Of a stretch of 64,000 nt of DNA, positions 44,678 through 53,852 are shown in pieces. The number at the start of each line of letters is the position of its first letter. The first letter of the stretch is position 1. Made by a program: the position numbers and the translations under genes. The notes beneath the pieces were generated by a model. It did not search any database. It was not told the origin of the DNA and saw only the letters and a list, made by a program, of their open reading frames with translations. Source of the DNA: Mycobacterium gastri (GTDB lineage: Bacteria > Actinomycetota > Actinomycetes > Mycobacteriales > Mycobacteriaceae); the NCBI RefSeq assembly GCF_002102175.1, contig NZ_LQOX01000147.1:93967-157966 (forward strand). Direction: 5' to 3'.

Positions 44678-44705
44678 ATTTTAGACGTAACGGCTGCGTA
44701 AACAA
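44678..44705 (-). promoter_or_regulatory. Candidate promoter for mycP1-eccE1
   Basis: On the minus strand TTGTTT (44705-44700) is followed after 16 bp by TAAAAT (44683-44678), about 67 bp upstream of the mycP1 GTG. This is the clearest sigma-A-like pair in the window. Confidence 0.45.
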
Positions 44706-44737
44706 CGCTTTTCCCGCCGGCGCCGGGTCACGGTTTG

Positions 44738-46588
44738 CTACCAGACGATGGCGGCCATGTCGCGGTTGTCCGAACACACGCTGCGCACCGCGGCTTGGAT
44801 GTCGGCGGCAGTGATGATCTGCAGATCCTGAACCGACACCGGTTGGCCGGCCCGCTTTTGGGCGACCACTCGAGTGTCGCGAAAGCCTTCGGCGCGTTCG
44901 ATGACGTTGCGGGCAAACCGGCCGTTTTGCATGGCGTCGATACCGTGCTGGCCGGCGGGAGTGGTGTAGTCGCGGATGGTGGTCGCCGCGTCCAGAAATG
45001 TCTGGCGCGCGGCGTCGTCGAGCAGGCTGGCGCGCGGTGTGGCGTAGCGCTGCCCGATCTCGACGATCTCGGCCGGCGAATAGGACTCGAACCGCAGCTT
45101 GCGGTTGAACCGGCCGGCCAAACCCGGGTTGACGGACAGGAATTCGTCTACTTGGTCCTCATAGCCCGCCCCAATGAAACAGAAGTCGAAACGGTGCGCT
45201 TCCAGCGCGACCAGCAGTTGGTTGACGGCCTCCATGCCGATCATGTCCGGGGTGCCGTCCTGGTGGCGTTCCACCAGTGAGTAGAACTCGTCCATGAAAA
45301 TGATTCGGCCAAGCGACTTTTCGATCAGCTCGTTGGTTTTCGGCCCGGATTCGCCAATGTAGTGCCCGCAAAAATCGGAACGGCGGACCTCCCGAATTTC
45401 AGGATGGCGCACGATTCCCATGCCGGCATAGATCTTTCCCAACGCTTCGGCGGTGGTGGTCTTACCGGTGCCCGGCGGCCCGACCAGCAACATGTGGTTG
45501 GTTTGCCCCTCAACGGGCAGGCCGTGTTCCAGCCGCATCGTACGCACTTCAAGCTGGTCTTCCAGCGCCGCCACCGCCTGCTTCACCGCGGCCAAACCGA
45601 CCTGCCTGGCCAGCAGTTCGCGGCCCTCGGCCAGCAGCTCGGCCCGGCGCTCTACCGCATCGTCGTCGTCGAGCTGGTCGCGGCTTTTCGCCGTCGCCGG
45701 ATCCCACTTGTCGGTGCGGCTGGCGATGGTCTGCTCGTCGGTCACGACCAGGCGAAGCTTCGGGTCCGCCAGCGCTTCCTTGGCCGGCTCGGTCAGCACA
45801 CCGTTGATGGTCGCTTTGGACAGCCAGATCCGAGCCTTTTCGTCCTCGTGCAGCTGGCGGTACACCATTCCGCGCACGTACGCCAGATCCGCGACCAGCA
45901 GCGGAATGTCGGCCGGGCCAATGGATGCGGTCAGCACATGGGAATCGAAGCGCGCCGACGACTTGTTGTGCCCGATCACATCGACACGGTCCAACCAGTC
46001 CAGGGCGACGTGGCCCTGCCCCAAGTGGGCTGCGGCGTGCGCGGCCAGCGCACAAATCGAGGCCGTTACCGCAGACATGACGATCGCCTGCGGAGGCAAA
46101 TCCTCGGCGGCGGTCAACAACACGTCGGGCCAACGCTGCGTGACGAACATCAGGAATGCGCGGGCCAGCTGATGCCATTGATGGTTGCGCCACGAATCCA
46201 ATAGTTCGCGGTTGGCTAACAGCGCGTCGGCCTCGGCGTACTCCCCGGCGATAGTGAGCGCGGACGACAGCGCCAGTCCCACCTGCGATGCGTCGGTCAC
46301 CGTGATGCCAACGTAGGGACCCAGCTGGATGTCGGCCGAAAGCGTCCGGCCGATCCGCGTGGTTTCGCGGTGTAGCCATTCGCTGTTGGTATGGAGCTGT
46401 CTGAGCGACGTCAGGTCGTGGTCGCCACAGGCGATGCGGCCCAGCCATGCGTCAGCCATCGACGGGTCGGCGTCGGTGGCGGCGACGAACTCGGGTAACG
46501 CGTCCGCTGGTCCCAGGCTGCTCCTGATCGCCATCCCGCGGTCGAAATGCCTACGGGCAGTGAGCAAATCACCCATTGTATCCACCAT
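44738..46588 (-). CDS. eccA2: ESX-2 AAA+ ATPase EccA2
   Basis: The 616-residue product corresponds to EccA2 (Rv3884c, 619). It has an N-terminal TPR-like helical domain and a C-terminal AAA+ domain: Walker A VGPPGTGKTTTAE with Lys at about 375, Walker B LGRIIFMDEFYSL. It is the ESX-2 paralogue of EccA1. It is the last gene of the ESX-2 unit, 75 bp after eccE2, and is followed by mycP1 of ESX-1 on the same strand with a 126-bp gap. The intact frame suggests ESX-2 is functional, though its role is poorly known. Confidence 0.96.
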   Translation of the reverse strand: MVDTMGDLLTARRHFDRGMAIRSSLGPADALPEFVAATDADPSMADAWLGRIACGDHDLTSLRQLHTNSEWLHRETTRIGRTLSADIQLGPYVGITVTDASQVGLALSSALTIAGEYAEADALLANRELLDSWRNHQWHQLARAFLMFVTQRWPDVLLTAAEDLPPQAIVMSAVTASICALAAHAAAHLGQGHVALDWLDRVDVIGHNKSSARFDSHVLTASIGPADIPLLVADLAYVRGMVYRQLHEDEKARIWLSKATINGVLTEPAKEALADPKLRLVVTDEQTIASRTDKWDPATAKSRDQLDDDDAVERRAELLAEGRELLARQVGLAAVKQAVAALEDQLEVRTMRLEHGLPVEGQTNHMLLVGPPGTGKTTTAEALGKIYAGMGIVRHPEIREVRRSDFCGHYIGESGPKTNELIEKSLGRIIFMDEFYSLVERHQDGTPDMIGMEAVNQLLVALEAHRFDFCFIGAGYEDQVDEFLSVNPGLAGRFNRKLRFESYSPAEIVEIGQRYATPRASLLDDAARQTFLDAATTIRDYTTPAGQHGIDAMQNGRFARNVIERAEGFRDTRVVAQKRAGQPVSVQDLQIITAADIQAAVRSVCSDNRDMAAIVW

Positions 46589-46663
46589 CCTCGACGGCGT
46601 GGCGGTGCTCGTCCCGGCTGTGCGAAGCCCGCCTCATCACGTTGTGCCGCAACGTTGATCGAG

Positions 46664-48289
46664 TCACTGCGCAGCAATCGACATCGTGACCGGCTCGAGG
46701 CTGACGTAACGGTTCTCGGCGCGGAACATCTCCATCTCCACCAGCCAATGCCGGCCTGCCGCACTGACTTTGACCATAGCCCGGTCAACTTGCTCGATAG
46801 TGACCTCGAATCCGTGGCGATGTCCCTCGGGCAGCGCCGTACCGGCCGGCGCGACGGTGATCACACTGGCCGGCCGCGGCGTGGGCGCAATTGCGACATC
46901 GCCAATATCGTTGCCACCGCCTTCGGATGTGCTGTCGCCGTATCTCTTCCGGCGTCCCACGTATTCCACGACGCTGACTGTGGTGCGCGGCGCCGGCCGT
47001 GAGGTGCCGACGATGCTGACTTCTGGCATCCGTACGCTGGCCCACCGCTCGTGGTCACGCGTGTGCACACAGACCCGCTCGCCGGCACCGGCCGTACGGA
47101 TCACGATCCGCTTTGCGATGGCATCGTCAGCGGCCACGAACACCCTCGACAGCTCACCGGCATCGGTAACCGGGATCATCAGCCGATCGCCGTTGGGTAA
47201 TTTGCCCACCAGCACACCAGACGGTCCGATCTCGCCGACCAGCTGCGCGGGCAACGCGCTGCGACGCACGCCGCGCAGGTACGGCCGCGGGCCGCACATG
47301 TTGGCTGCCGCGGCTGCGGCCTGCTCTCCGTTGAGGCGCCGCAGGATCACGCTGGGCGGGGTTGGGGCCGGGGTGGGTGTACGCACCGTGACGGTCGCGG
47401 TGCAGGTCGCGTCGGGATATACCGTCACGTTCTGGATGACCTCGTCGGCGCGCAGGGTCCATGCCTGGGTAAGGACCCGCGACGAAATCGCCTCGGCCGG
47501 ATAGGCATAAGTGGTCATCCAGCCCGATTCTCCACGGATGGCTTTCCACCGCTGCGCGCTGCCGGCTACCGCGTCCGACCCCAACCGGCGATCCAGCTCG
47601 ACCAGGTCGGTGGCGGTCGCCACCTTGGCGCGCAGACCTTGGCAGCGCAACGAGCCGGCGATACGTTGAGCGACCGAAATTGCCGCAGCCCCAACGCTGG
47701 TGCGCCACCGCAATGCCTGGGCGTTGTCGATGATCGGCAGCCGCATGATCAGCCAGGTTTCGCGTCGACCCGCATAGGGTGGGGTGCCGATCTCTGAGTC
47801 GTACACCCGCGGATAGTCCCCGACGGTGCCGGTTCGGGAGCCGAGTGTGACGACGCTGATTGAATGGAGCTGCAGTCCCAGCGGATGCTGCAACAGCGGC
47901 AGCAGCTCGACGATATCGATGATGTTGTCGGATTCGACGGTCACCGAGCCGGTCACCGTGGTTGCGCAATGCGCTCGGCCAAGCAGTTGCACCGCCACCA
48001 CCGCGGTATCGTCTTGGACCCGGACGCCACCACCAGACCGGTTGTTGGCCACCGTAATTGGGGCGTCCCAACTGATCGGGCGCCGGCCCCGCAACCCCAG
48101 CACAGCCCATGACCACGCCGGCTGGCCCCACCACCGGATGAACACCACCGCAATGCCCACCGCCAGGGCGCATCCTGCGCCGACGTAACCGCCCAGCGCC
48201 CAGCCCGCCAATGCGAGCCCGAATACCACCCAGACTCCGACCACCCGCCTGACGCTGACCGGACCGAACCCGGTCAGGGTCGGCCTCAT
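46664..48289 (-). CDS. eccE2: ESX-2 membrane component EccE2
   Basis: The 541-residue product matches EccE2 (Rv3885c, about 537). Two N-terminal transmembrane helices (about 15-32 and 34-50) and a cytoplasmic domain are visible, with ETWLIMRLP as the family block also seen in EccE1 (RTWIMLRAN). The ATG at 48289 overlaps the mycP2 stop by 4 bp; the longer upstream frame runs through mycP2. A central Pro-Thr stretch (RTPTPAPTPPS) is a linker. Confidence 0.94.
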   Translation of the reverse strand: MRPTLTGFGPVSVRRVVGVWVVFGLALAGWALGGYVGAGCALAVGIAVVFIRWWGQPAWSWAVLGLRGRRPISWDAPITVANNRSGGGVRVQDDTAVVAVQLLGRAHCATTVTGSVTVESDNIIDIVELLPLLQHPLGLQLHSISVVTLGSRTGTVGDYPRVYDSEIGTPPYAGRRETWLIMRLPIIDNAQALRWRTSVGAAAISVAQRIAGSLRCQGLRAKVATATDLVELDRRLGSDAVAGSAQRWKAIRGESGWMTTYAYPAEAISSRVLTQAWTLRADEVIQNVTVYPDATCTATVTVRTPTPAPTPPSVILRRLNGEQAAAAAANMCGPRPYLRGVRRSALPAQLVGEIGPSGVLVGKLPNGDRLMIPVTDAGELSRVFVAADDAIAKRIVIRTAGAGERVCVHTRDHERWASVRMPEVSIVGTSRPAPRTTVSVVEYVGRRKRYGDSTSEGGGNDIGDVAIAPTPRPASVITVAPAGTALPEGHRHGFEVTIEQVDRAMVKVSAAGRHWLVEMEMFRAENRYVSLEPVTMSIAAQ

Positions 48290-49938
48290 CGCGCCCTCCG
48301 TAGCCGGGACGCGATTGCCGCCACCAGCACCCCGGCGGCGACTGCGCCGACGAACCCGATGGCGATGTTGCGCGCCCGGTGATCCGGGGGCGGGGGCGGC
48401 GGTGCGGGGGTGATTACCCGACTCTGGGATCCTGGGGCCAGCCGTTCGCCGGCGGGAATGTTGAACGTCAACGCGGCGACGGGATCGACCAGCCCGTATC
48501 CCACTCGGTTGTCGACCCCCGCGGGCGGGTTGTGTGCCGACTGCACGATCCGGTTGATCACCTGATGCGCGCTCAGATCGGGAAACTTGGCCCGTACCAG
48601 TGCCGCCACGCCGCTGACGTATGCCGCCGAGAAGCTGGTGCCCCAAAACGGCATGTTCTTCTCCCCCGACTTCGAGGGTGGGTATGCGTTGACCGGTCCA
48701 CCGCCTTGCGGCGATAGACCCATGATGTGGGTTCCCGGCGCCGCCACGCCAACCCACGGGCCCGACATGCTCTTGTCGAGTGGGGCGCCGCTGGCGTCGA
48801 CGGCACCGACCGACAGCACGTAGTCGGAAAACCACGACGGCGAGGAGACCACCTTGACCTGGTGCCAATCCCGGGGATCTGAAGGGTCCAGTGGGTCATA
48901 CATCGGGTTGTTGTCGCAGCCGGCTTCCCCGTCGTTGCCGGCCGCGGCGACGATCACCGCATCCTTGACGGTGGCCGCGTACCACAGTGCGGCGCCCAGC
49001 GCCCGCTGATCGGCGGGGGCGACCGCCGGTAGGCATGCGGTGACCGAAATGTTGATCACTTTGGCGCCCATGTTGGCCGCATGTACCACCGCGCGCGCCA
49101 CCGTATTGAGCGTGCCGGCTTTCACTCTTTCGTCGGAGTTGGGACCCGCCGGTGGCGGGTTGACCGGCTCGAAGGCTCGCGAGGACTGGCGGATCGAGAT
49201 GATGGTTGCGTGCGGGGCAACCCCCACCACCCCGTCCGGGGCGCCCGGCGGCAGCGGCGGCACCGCCGGTTCGTCCTCGGTCTGCGGATCCGGCGGCCCA
49301 TTGGACGGCGCCATTTCCTCAGGCGGCGGCGGTGGCGGCGGAACCGTTTGGGTGATCGTCACCGGTGTCGGCGGCGGTGGCGGGAGCGTGGGAGGCGGGG
49401 CTTCCACCGGCGGCGCCGGTGCGGCGATGACCGGCGGCGGCCCCGCCGGCGGGGAAAACGCCGGAGTGGCCGGCATGGGCCGCGGCATGGGTGAAATACC
49501 TTGCGGCGCAGCGGCAATGATCGAGCTCACCACCGTGCCATGCGCGTCACAGTCGGACAAGCCATCCTCGCCCATGATGTAGTCACCACCGGGAACCACC
49601 GGCAATCGCGGGTTGGGGGTGACGCCGGTGTCGATGACGGCGACGGCCACTCCGTTACCGGTGCTGTATTGCCACGCCTTACTGATGTTGAGCAGGTTGA
49701 ATCCCGGTGCCAGCTGCGCGACATCGGGGTTTTTCACGGCGATCGGGGCCGAACAGCTATTGGTGCGGTGCATCGGTTGGTCGGGCCGGGGCGGTCCGTC
49801 TGGAGGTACCAGCGCCGGATCCACCGATGGTGGTGGGATGGCTTGTGCGGCAGGAAGGTTGGTCCAGAGGGCCACCAGCGCGACAGCGGCGCTCGCCGCT
49901 GTCGCACGCAAGCACCGTCGGCTCAGTGACGAATCCAT
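48286..49938 (-). CDS. mycP2: ESX-2 mycosin protease MycP2
   Basis: The 550-residue subtilisin-like protease is the same length as MycP2 (Rv3886c). It has a signal peptide (to about residue 33), catalytic Asp103 (VIDTGV), His133 (DCDAHGT) and Ser about 435 (WGTSFSAAY). A C-terminal transmembrane helix follows the Pro-rich linker. It is about 100 residues longer than MycP1 because of a Pro-rich insertion (about 145-235, many PPPP) between His and Ser. The start overlaps the eccD2 stop by 16 bp. Confidence 0.96.
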   Translation of the reverse strand: MDSSLSRRCLRATAASAAVALVALWTNLPAAQAIPPPSVDPALVPPDGPPRPDQPMHRTNSCSAPIAVKNPDVAQLAPGFNLLNISKAWQYSTGNGVAVAVIDTGVTPNPRLPVVPGGDYIMGEDGLSDCDAHGTVVSSIIAAAPQGISPMPRPMPATPAFSPPAGPPPVIAAPAPPVEAPPPTLPPPPPTPVTITQTVPPPPPPPEEMAPSNGPPDPQTEDEPAVPPLPPGAPDGVVGVAPHATIISIRQSSRAFEPVNPPPAGPNSDERVKAGTLNTVARAVVHAANMGAKVINISVTACLPAVAPADQRALGAALWYAATVKDAVIVAAAGNDGEAGCDNNPMYDPLDPSDPRDWHQVKVVSSPSWFSDYVLSVGAVDASGAPLDKSMSGPWVGVAAPGTHIMGLSPQGGGPVNAYPPSKSGEKNMPFWGTSFSAAYVSGVAALVRAKFPDLSAHQVINRIVQSAHNPPAGVDNRVGYGLVDPVAALTFNIPAGERLAPGSQSRVITPAPPPPPPDHRARNIAIGFVGAVAAGVLVAAIASRLRRAR

Positions 49939-51452
49939 GCGAACAGCCCCCCCAGAGCCGCGGCCGCCGGCAAAAACACGATCATCGCCAGCACTTCCAG
50001 CCATTCCACGGTCAGCCGGATAAGCGGCCGGAACCGCAGCGCCGGCACCAAAAGCGCTGCGGCCAAACCCAATGCGGCAAACGCCACCACCGCCACGACG
50101 GGCCAGAAAAGCCCGGCCTGGACATCTCGTGGTGCTGCGACAGCATACTTGACAACGCCTGCGCATACCGCGGCCGACGCTCCCAACACCAAGGCAACCG
50201 CTTGGTATTTCGCGGCGAATCCGCGGCCCTGGGTGATGAAGATCCCGACTGCCAGACCGGCCACCAGAAGCGCCAACCAAGCCCACGGGCCCCCCGGCGT
50301 CAACACCCCCCACACTGCGACGGGAAGCACCAGCGACACCCCGGTGCACACACCTACCTGTACCGCATTGACCAGCCGTGCCGAAGCGGCGATCGCTGCG
50401 CCGCGCGCGGAGATGTCGGTGAGTTCGTTGTCCTCGTCCTCGGTGTCGGCCTCGCTGACCGGAGACACGGTGTCGACGGGCATCCCCTCACGGCGCGCGA
50501 AAAGGTCGCGGCCCGTGATCGACCCGAAGTGCGGGGGCCGTACCCGCGCTACCCATAGCGCGATGGTGGGGGTCATCCTGACCAGGACCAGCAGGCCGAC
50601 CAGCACCCAAATCGCCAGCACCTGCACCGAAGCCGGCTGAAACATCCGGATCACCGCCACCACGGCCAGGATCCCGGACATCGTCACCACGGCGGTGACA
50701 ACCGCGGTCTGCCAACGCTTTTGGGTCACTACACCAATCGCGACCGCGCCGAGAAGTACCACGACGACCCCGATCAGCCCGTGCGGCGCACCGAGCGAAC
50801 CCGGCGGCGCACACGCACTGGCGACGGCCAGCAACACCACCGCCAGCCAGCCGAAGCCACTGAACAGGTCACGCCGCTCCCGCCAGCCCCACCACACCAC
50901 CGCCGCTCCTACCACCAGCAAGGCGCCGATCCCACCGGCCACCGCAGCCGGAACCAGGCTGTCGGTGAAAGTTCGGGTCCGCAATGCCAGTGCCACCACG
51001 ACTCCGACCGCCATGGCGATGATGGCCATCGCCGTGTGGGCAGCTGTCAGGGGAGTTACCGGGGCAAACATCCGATCCCCGCCGTCACGGCCCAGCCACT
51101 TACCCATGGCCGCCAATCCCGTCGAGAGCGACTCGTATTGCGGCTCGAACGACTCGCCGGCCACCCGCGGCACCAGGACCAGCGTGTCGCCGTCTTGAAC
51201 CCCGAGCTCGTCGAGGCTCTTGTTGATGTCCAGTCGGACACCGTTGATCTTGTGCAGCTCGTAACTGCCCGCCGGTAGCGCAACACCGTCGAAACCTTTA
51301 CGCTTCAGGTCGGCGTCGAACAGCTCGACCATTCCCTCGAAGAATCCCTCCACTGGAATTCCGGCGGGAAACACCTGCGAGCTCAGATGCTTGTCGTAGC
51401 AAATGTTGACCGCACACCGTGCCGGGAATGCAACCTTATGCGGGGACGTCAC
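49923..51452 (-). CDS. eccD2: ESX-2 channel protein EccD2
   Basis: The 509-residue product is the same length as EccD2 (Rv3887c). It has an N-terminal ubiquitin-like domain (about residues 10-90, including LDINKSLDELGVQDGDTLVL) and about eleven transmembrane helices. It forms the ESX-2 channel vestibule. It overlaps the preceding MinD-like gene by 4 bp (ATGA) and mycP2 by 16 bp. Confidence 0.96.
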   Translation of the reverse strand: MTSPHKVAFPARCAVNICYDKHLSSQVFPAGIPVEGFFEGMVELFDADLKRKGFDGVALPAGSYELHKINGVRLDINKSLDELGVQDGDTLVLVPRVAGESFEPQYESLSTGLAAMGKWLGRDGGDRMFAPVTPLTAAHTAMAIIAMAVGVVVALALRTRTFTDSLVPAAVAGGIGALLVVGAAVVWWGWRERRDLFSGFGWLAVVLLAVASACAPPGSLGAPHGLIGVVVVLLGAVAIGVVTQKRWQTAVVTAVVTMSGILAVVAVIRMFQPASVQVLAIWVLVGLLVLVRMTPTIALWVARVRPPHFGSITGRDLFARREGMPVDTVSPVSEADTEDEDNELTDISARGAAIAASARLVNAVQVGVCTGVSLVLPVAVWGVLTPGGPWAWLALLVAGLAVGIFITQGRGFAAKYQAVALVLGASAAVCAGVVKYAVAAPRDVQAGLFWPVVAVVAFAALGLAAALLVPALRFRPLIRLTVEWLEVLAMIVFLPAAAALGGLFAWIRH

Positions 51453-52447
51453 GGCGCGGCCCGCTCGGCGTCGGGAACATATTTGTCGGCCAGGCCCGCG
51501 GTAATTTCGAATAGCCGTAACCGCGCCTTTTTCTTCACCTCGTGAACCGTGTCGATGATCCCGCCCTTGGCCAGGTGCGGGTCAAACGGCATCACTTCCA
51601 CTATTGCGCCGACCTTGGTAAACCGCTCAGTCAGATACGCCAGCGCGTCTTTGTCGGTGATGTTGTCGGTGTGATTAATGATTACCGTGCTTCGCGAGAC
51701 CAGCTCGTGATAGCCCTGCGACCTGAGGTAGTCCACCGCCCTCAACACCGGCCGGGACCGGTCCGCGGTAATGCCGGAGACGAACACCAGGGTGTCGGTG
51801 TTCTGCAGCACCGGCTTCATGACATCGTGCTCGAGGTCGGGGGCGGTGTCGACAATGATGACCGTGTGGGTTCGCCGTAGCCGCGACAACACCCCCGAGA
51901 ACATTGCCGGAACCAGCGGTCGGGGTTGGTCTGAGGTGCGGTTTCCGGCCAGTACGTCCAATCCCACGGTGTTTTGCCCAAGGTGTTCGCGGATGTCCGC
52001 GTAGCCCTGGACATCCGTGTCGTTGATGATGGCGGCGTAATCTCCCGGCGGCGACTCGTCGATGCGGTCGGCCAGCGTGCCGAAGCCGGGAACCGCGTCG
52101 ATCGCAATCACGTTCTCCGGCCGGCATTCGCGGAACACACCGCCGATGCAGGCGGCCATCGTGGTTACCCCCACGCCCCCTTTGCCGGAAACCACTGTGA
52201 TCACATATTGCCGACGAATATGCCTCCGGATGCGCGCCTGTAAATCGCGGTAGTGTCGTTCCCGGGGGGATTCCCCCGGGTTGATTTTGTGAAACGACGC
52301 GGCATAAATGAATTTCCGCCAGCCCGACCCTGGGGGAATTTTCCGGGGGGCCGCCAGATCGGTAATACGCATGGTGTCGGATACCGAATCCCGAAAGTGG
52401 CGCCGAACTGATGGATCCCCCCGTCCGAGCGCTCCTTCGTCTGACAT
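51449..52447 (-). CDS. ESX-2 MinD-like protein (Rv3888c type) with altered P-loop
   Basis: The 332-residue product is a MinD/ParA-like protein related to EspI and Rv3860, without their long Pro-rich N-terminus. The Walker A region reads SGKGGVGVTT: Lys89, the deviant signature lysine, is kept, but the universal Lys is Val94 (GTA codon at 52168-52166). The rest of the fold is intact (VIAIDAVPGFGTLADR, VIIVDTAPDLEHD). It may bind nucleotide poorly or not at all. The start is uncertain: ATG 52447 (MSDEGALG) or GTG 52474. It lies between espG2 and eccD2 and overlaps the latter by 4 bp. Confidence 0.88.
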   Translation of the reverse strand: MSDEGALGRGDPSVRRHFRDSVSDTMRITDLAAPRKIPPGSGWRKFIYAASFHKINPGESPRERHYRDLQARIRRHIRRQYVITVVSGKGGVGVTTMAACIGGVFRECRPENVIAIDAVPGFGTLADRIDESPPGDYAAIINDTDVQGYADIREHLGQNTVGLDVLAGNRTSDQPRPLVPAMFSGVLSRLRRTHTVIIVDTAPDLEHDVMKPVLQNTDTLVFVSGITADRSRPVLRAVDYLRSQGYHELVSRSTVIINHTDNITDKDALAYLTERFTKVGAIVEVMPFDPHLAKGGIIDTVHEVKKKARLRLFEITAGLADKYVPDAERAAP

Positions 52448-52565
52448 ATTCGGGTCATTCCAAGGGCTTGTCACGACGGCGATGCTAACACGATTCGTGA
52501 TTCCACGTTTACCTCGCGCAGTTGCCCCGTACCTGCGGCAACGCGCCATTCCGCGTCACTGTTAT

Positions 52566-53396
52566 TCACACCACACGCCGGTAGGAGTACCACTCGTCAC
52601 CGGCGGGCAAGCGGCGGATGAGGCGCTGCACCGCACCACCGATGTCGCCTCGCGAACCAGGCGAGAGCACTTGGTAGCGTCGCTGCCCGGACATCACGCT
52701 TTCCACGCAGATGCGACCGGCCGGGGTGTCGATGATGGTTACCGCGGTATCACCGATGAGGAGGCGCGCCGTCTTCTCCGGCCCGATACCAGCTTGAAGA
52801 CCCACAATTGCCGCGTGTGCAGACCGCGAGGGATCGGCGGCCATGGTGAGCATCTGCAACTGGTCGATGTCCAGACGCTGGCTGACCAAGAAGGAACGCA
52901 AGCTGGTGGGGTCGCGCACCGATTCCAGCAACGCATCGGCATCCACGGTGACCGGCCGCAACGGCGCCGCTTCGGCGACGCCGCACAACTGCTCGATCTG
53001 ACCCACGACAAGTTCACCGGCCGCCGTCTCGTTACTGGCCATGCCGGCGGGGTATAGCCGCACCAGTTTGCCATGGCGTTCTAGAACAACCCACCAGGTG
53101 GCGAATCGGCAGATGGCTGCCCGCGTCGGCTCGCTGCCGGGCACGTTGATGAGCAGAAGTAAGCCCAAGTCGCGTCGCAAGAGCACGGTGAGCCATTCGC
53201 GGATCATGGGATCGGCGTTGCCTGATTCGTCGAGCGCTCCCGCGGCTTTGAGATCGGCAGCGACCGGATGCTGCAGTGCCCGTTCGGCAGTGTCGAGCCG
53301 CGGCAGCAACGGCCGCAGACCGAGTTCCGGGCAGATCTGTTCCACCCCGGTTACCGCTTGTAGCACCCACAGCCCGTCGACTGTCGTCGTCAGCAT
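52566..53396 (-). CDS. espG2: ESX-2 PE/PPE chaperone EspG2
   Basis: The 276-residue product is the same length as EspG2 (Rv3889c) and a paralogue of EspG1. It starts with the family strand-turn-strand (TTTVDGLWVLQAVTG). It would chaperone PE36-PPE69. It starts 29 nt after a strong hairpin that follows esxC, and GAGGTGAGG serves as ribosome site. The next gene is the MinD-like protein after 118 bp. Confidence 0.95.
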   Translation of the reverse strand: MLTTTVDGLWVLQAVTGVEQICPELGLRPLLPRLDTAERALQHPVAADLKAAGALDESGNADPMIREWLTVLLRRDLGLLLLINVPGSEPTRAAICRFATWWVVLERHGKLVRLYPAGMASNETAAGELVVGQIEQLCGVAEAAPLRPVTVDADALLESVRDPTSLRSFLVSQRLDIDQLQMLTMAADPSRSAHAAIVGLQAGIGPEKTARLLIGDTAVTIIDTPAGRICVESVMSGQRRYQVLSPGSRGDIGGAVQRLIRRLPAGDEWYSYRRVV

Positions 53397-53425
53397 GGCG
53401 CCCTCACCTCAATGTAGAAACAGAA

Positions 53426-53463
53426 GGTGGGGCATACGCGCAGCTTCGCGCGTTTGCCCCACC
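53426..53463 (-). terminator. Stem-loop between esxC and espG2
   Basis: Arms of 16 nt (53426-53441 and 53448-53463) pair with one mismatch around a 6-nt loop, 56 bp after the esxC stop. On the minus strand TTCTGTTTCT follows. The place and strength match the stem-loop after esxA in ESX-1. Confidence 0.7.
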
Positions 53464-53519
53464 CCACTGGGAACCCGTGTCACAACGGATACATTCGGTA
53501 CCCGCCGGCGTCGCTGGAA

Positions 53520-53807
53520 CTAGAACAACCCCGAGATCGCCTGATCAGTCCCGATCGCATTGTCCAGCACGTGGCTGGTCGTGGTTCCGTGCTGACCCAC
53601 CGTCTCGATGAGACCCTGAAGCCCCGAAAGCATCTGTGCTTGAGCATCGAAGAACCCTTGCGCACCGTGGCCCGCGAAGAATTCCTGCAGCGCATTCGTC
53701 TTGTTGGCGGTGTCTTCGTGAATCTCGTGCAGCTGCCCGGCACGCGAGCCTACATCCGTCGCGAAATCGGATACCGCTGCCGGGTTATAAGTGATCTGAT
53801 CTGCCAT
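53520..53807 (-). CDS. esxC: EsxC, WXG100-type ESX-2 substrate
   Basis: The 95-residue product is the same length as EsxC (Rv3890c). It is a helical hairpin in which the turn reads EFFAGHGAQG: the W-x-G tryptophan is replaced by Phe (FAG). It probably pairs with EsxD and is secreted by ESX-2. The ATG at 53807 (MADQITYN) has GAAAGGAAC upstream and matches the known N-terminus; the frame two codons longer is not used. Confidence 0.96.
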   Translation of the reverse strand: MADQITYNPAAVSDFATDVGSRAGQLHEIHEDTANKTNALQEFFAGHGAQGFFDAQAQMLSGLQGLIETVGQHGTTTSHVLDNAIGTDQAISGLF

Positions 53808-53852
53808 GGTCAAGTTCCTTTCCGAAGGGTGTTATGCAGGGAGGCGGGTGGG

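Noticed and set aside
46636..46659. Imperfect hairpin between eccE2 and eccA2
   Set aside because: The stem has a bulge and no T tract; it is too weak to call.
52515..52546. Hairpin downstream of espG2
   Set aside because: A 6-bp GTTGCC/GGCAAC stem with GC extension and no T tract; possible but not distinctive.
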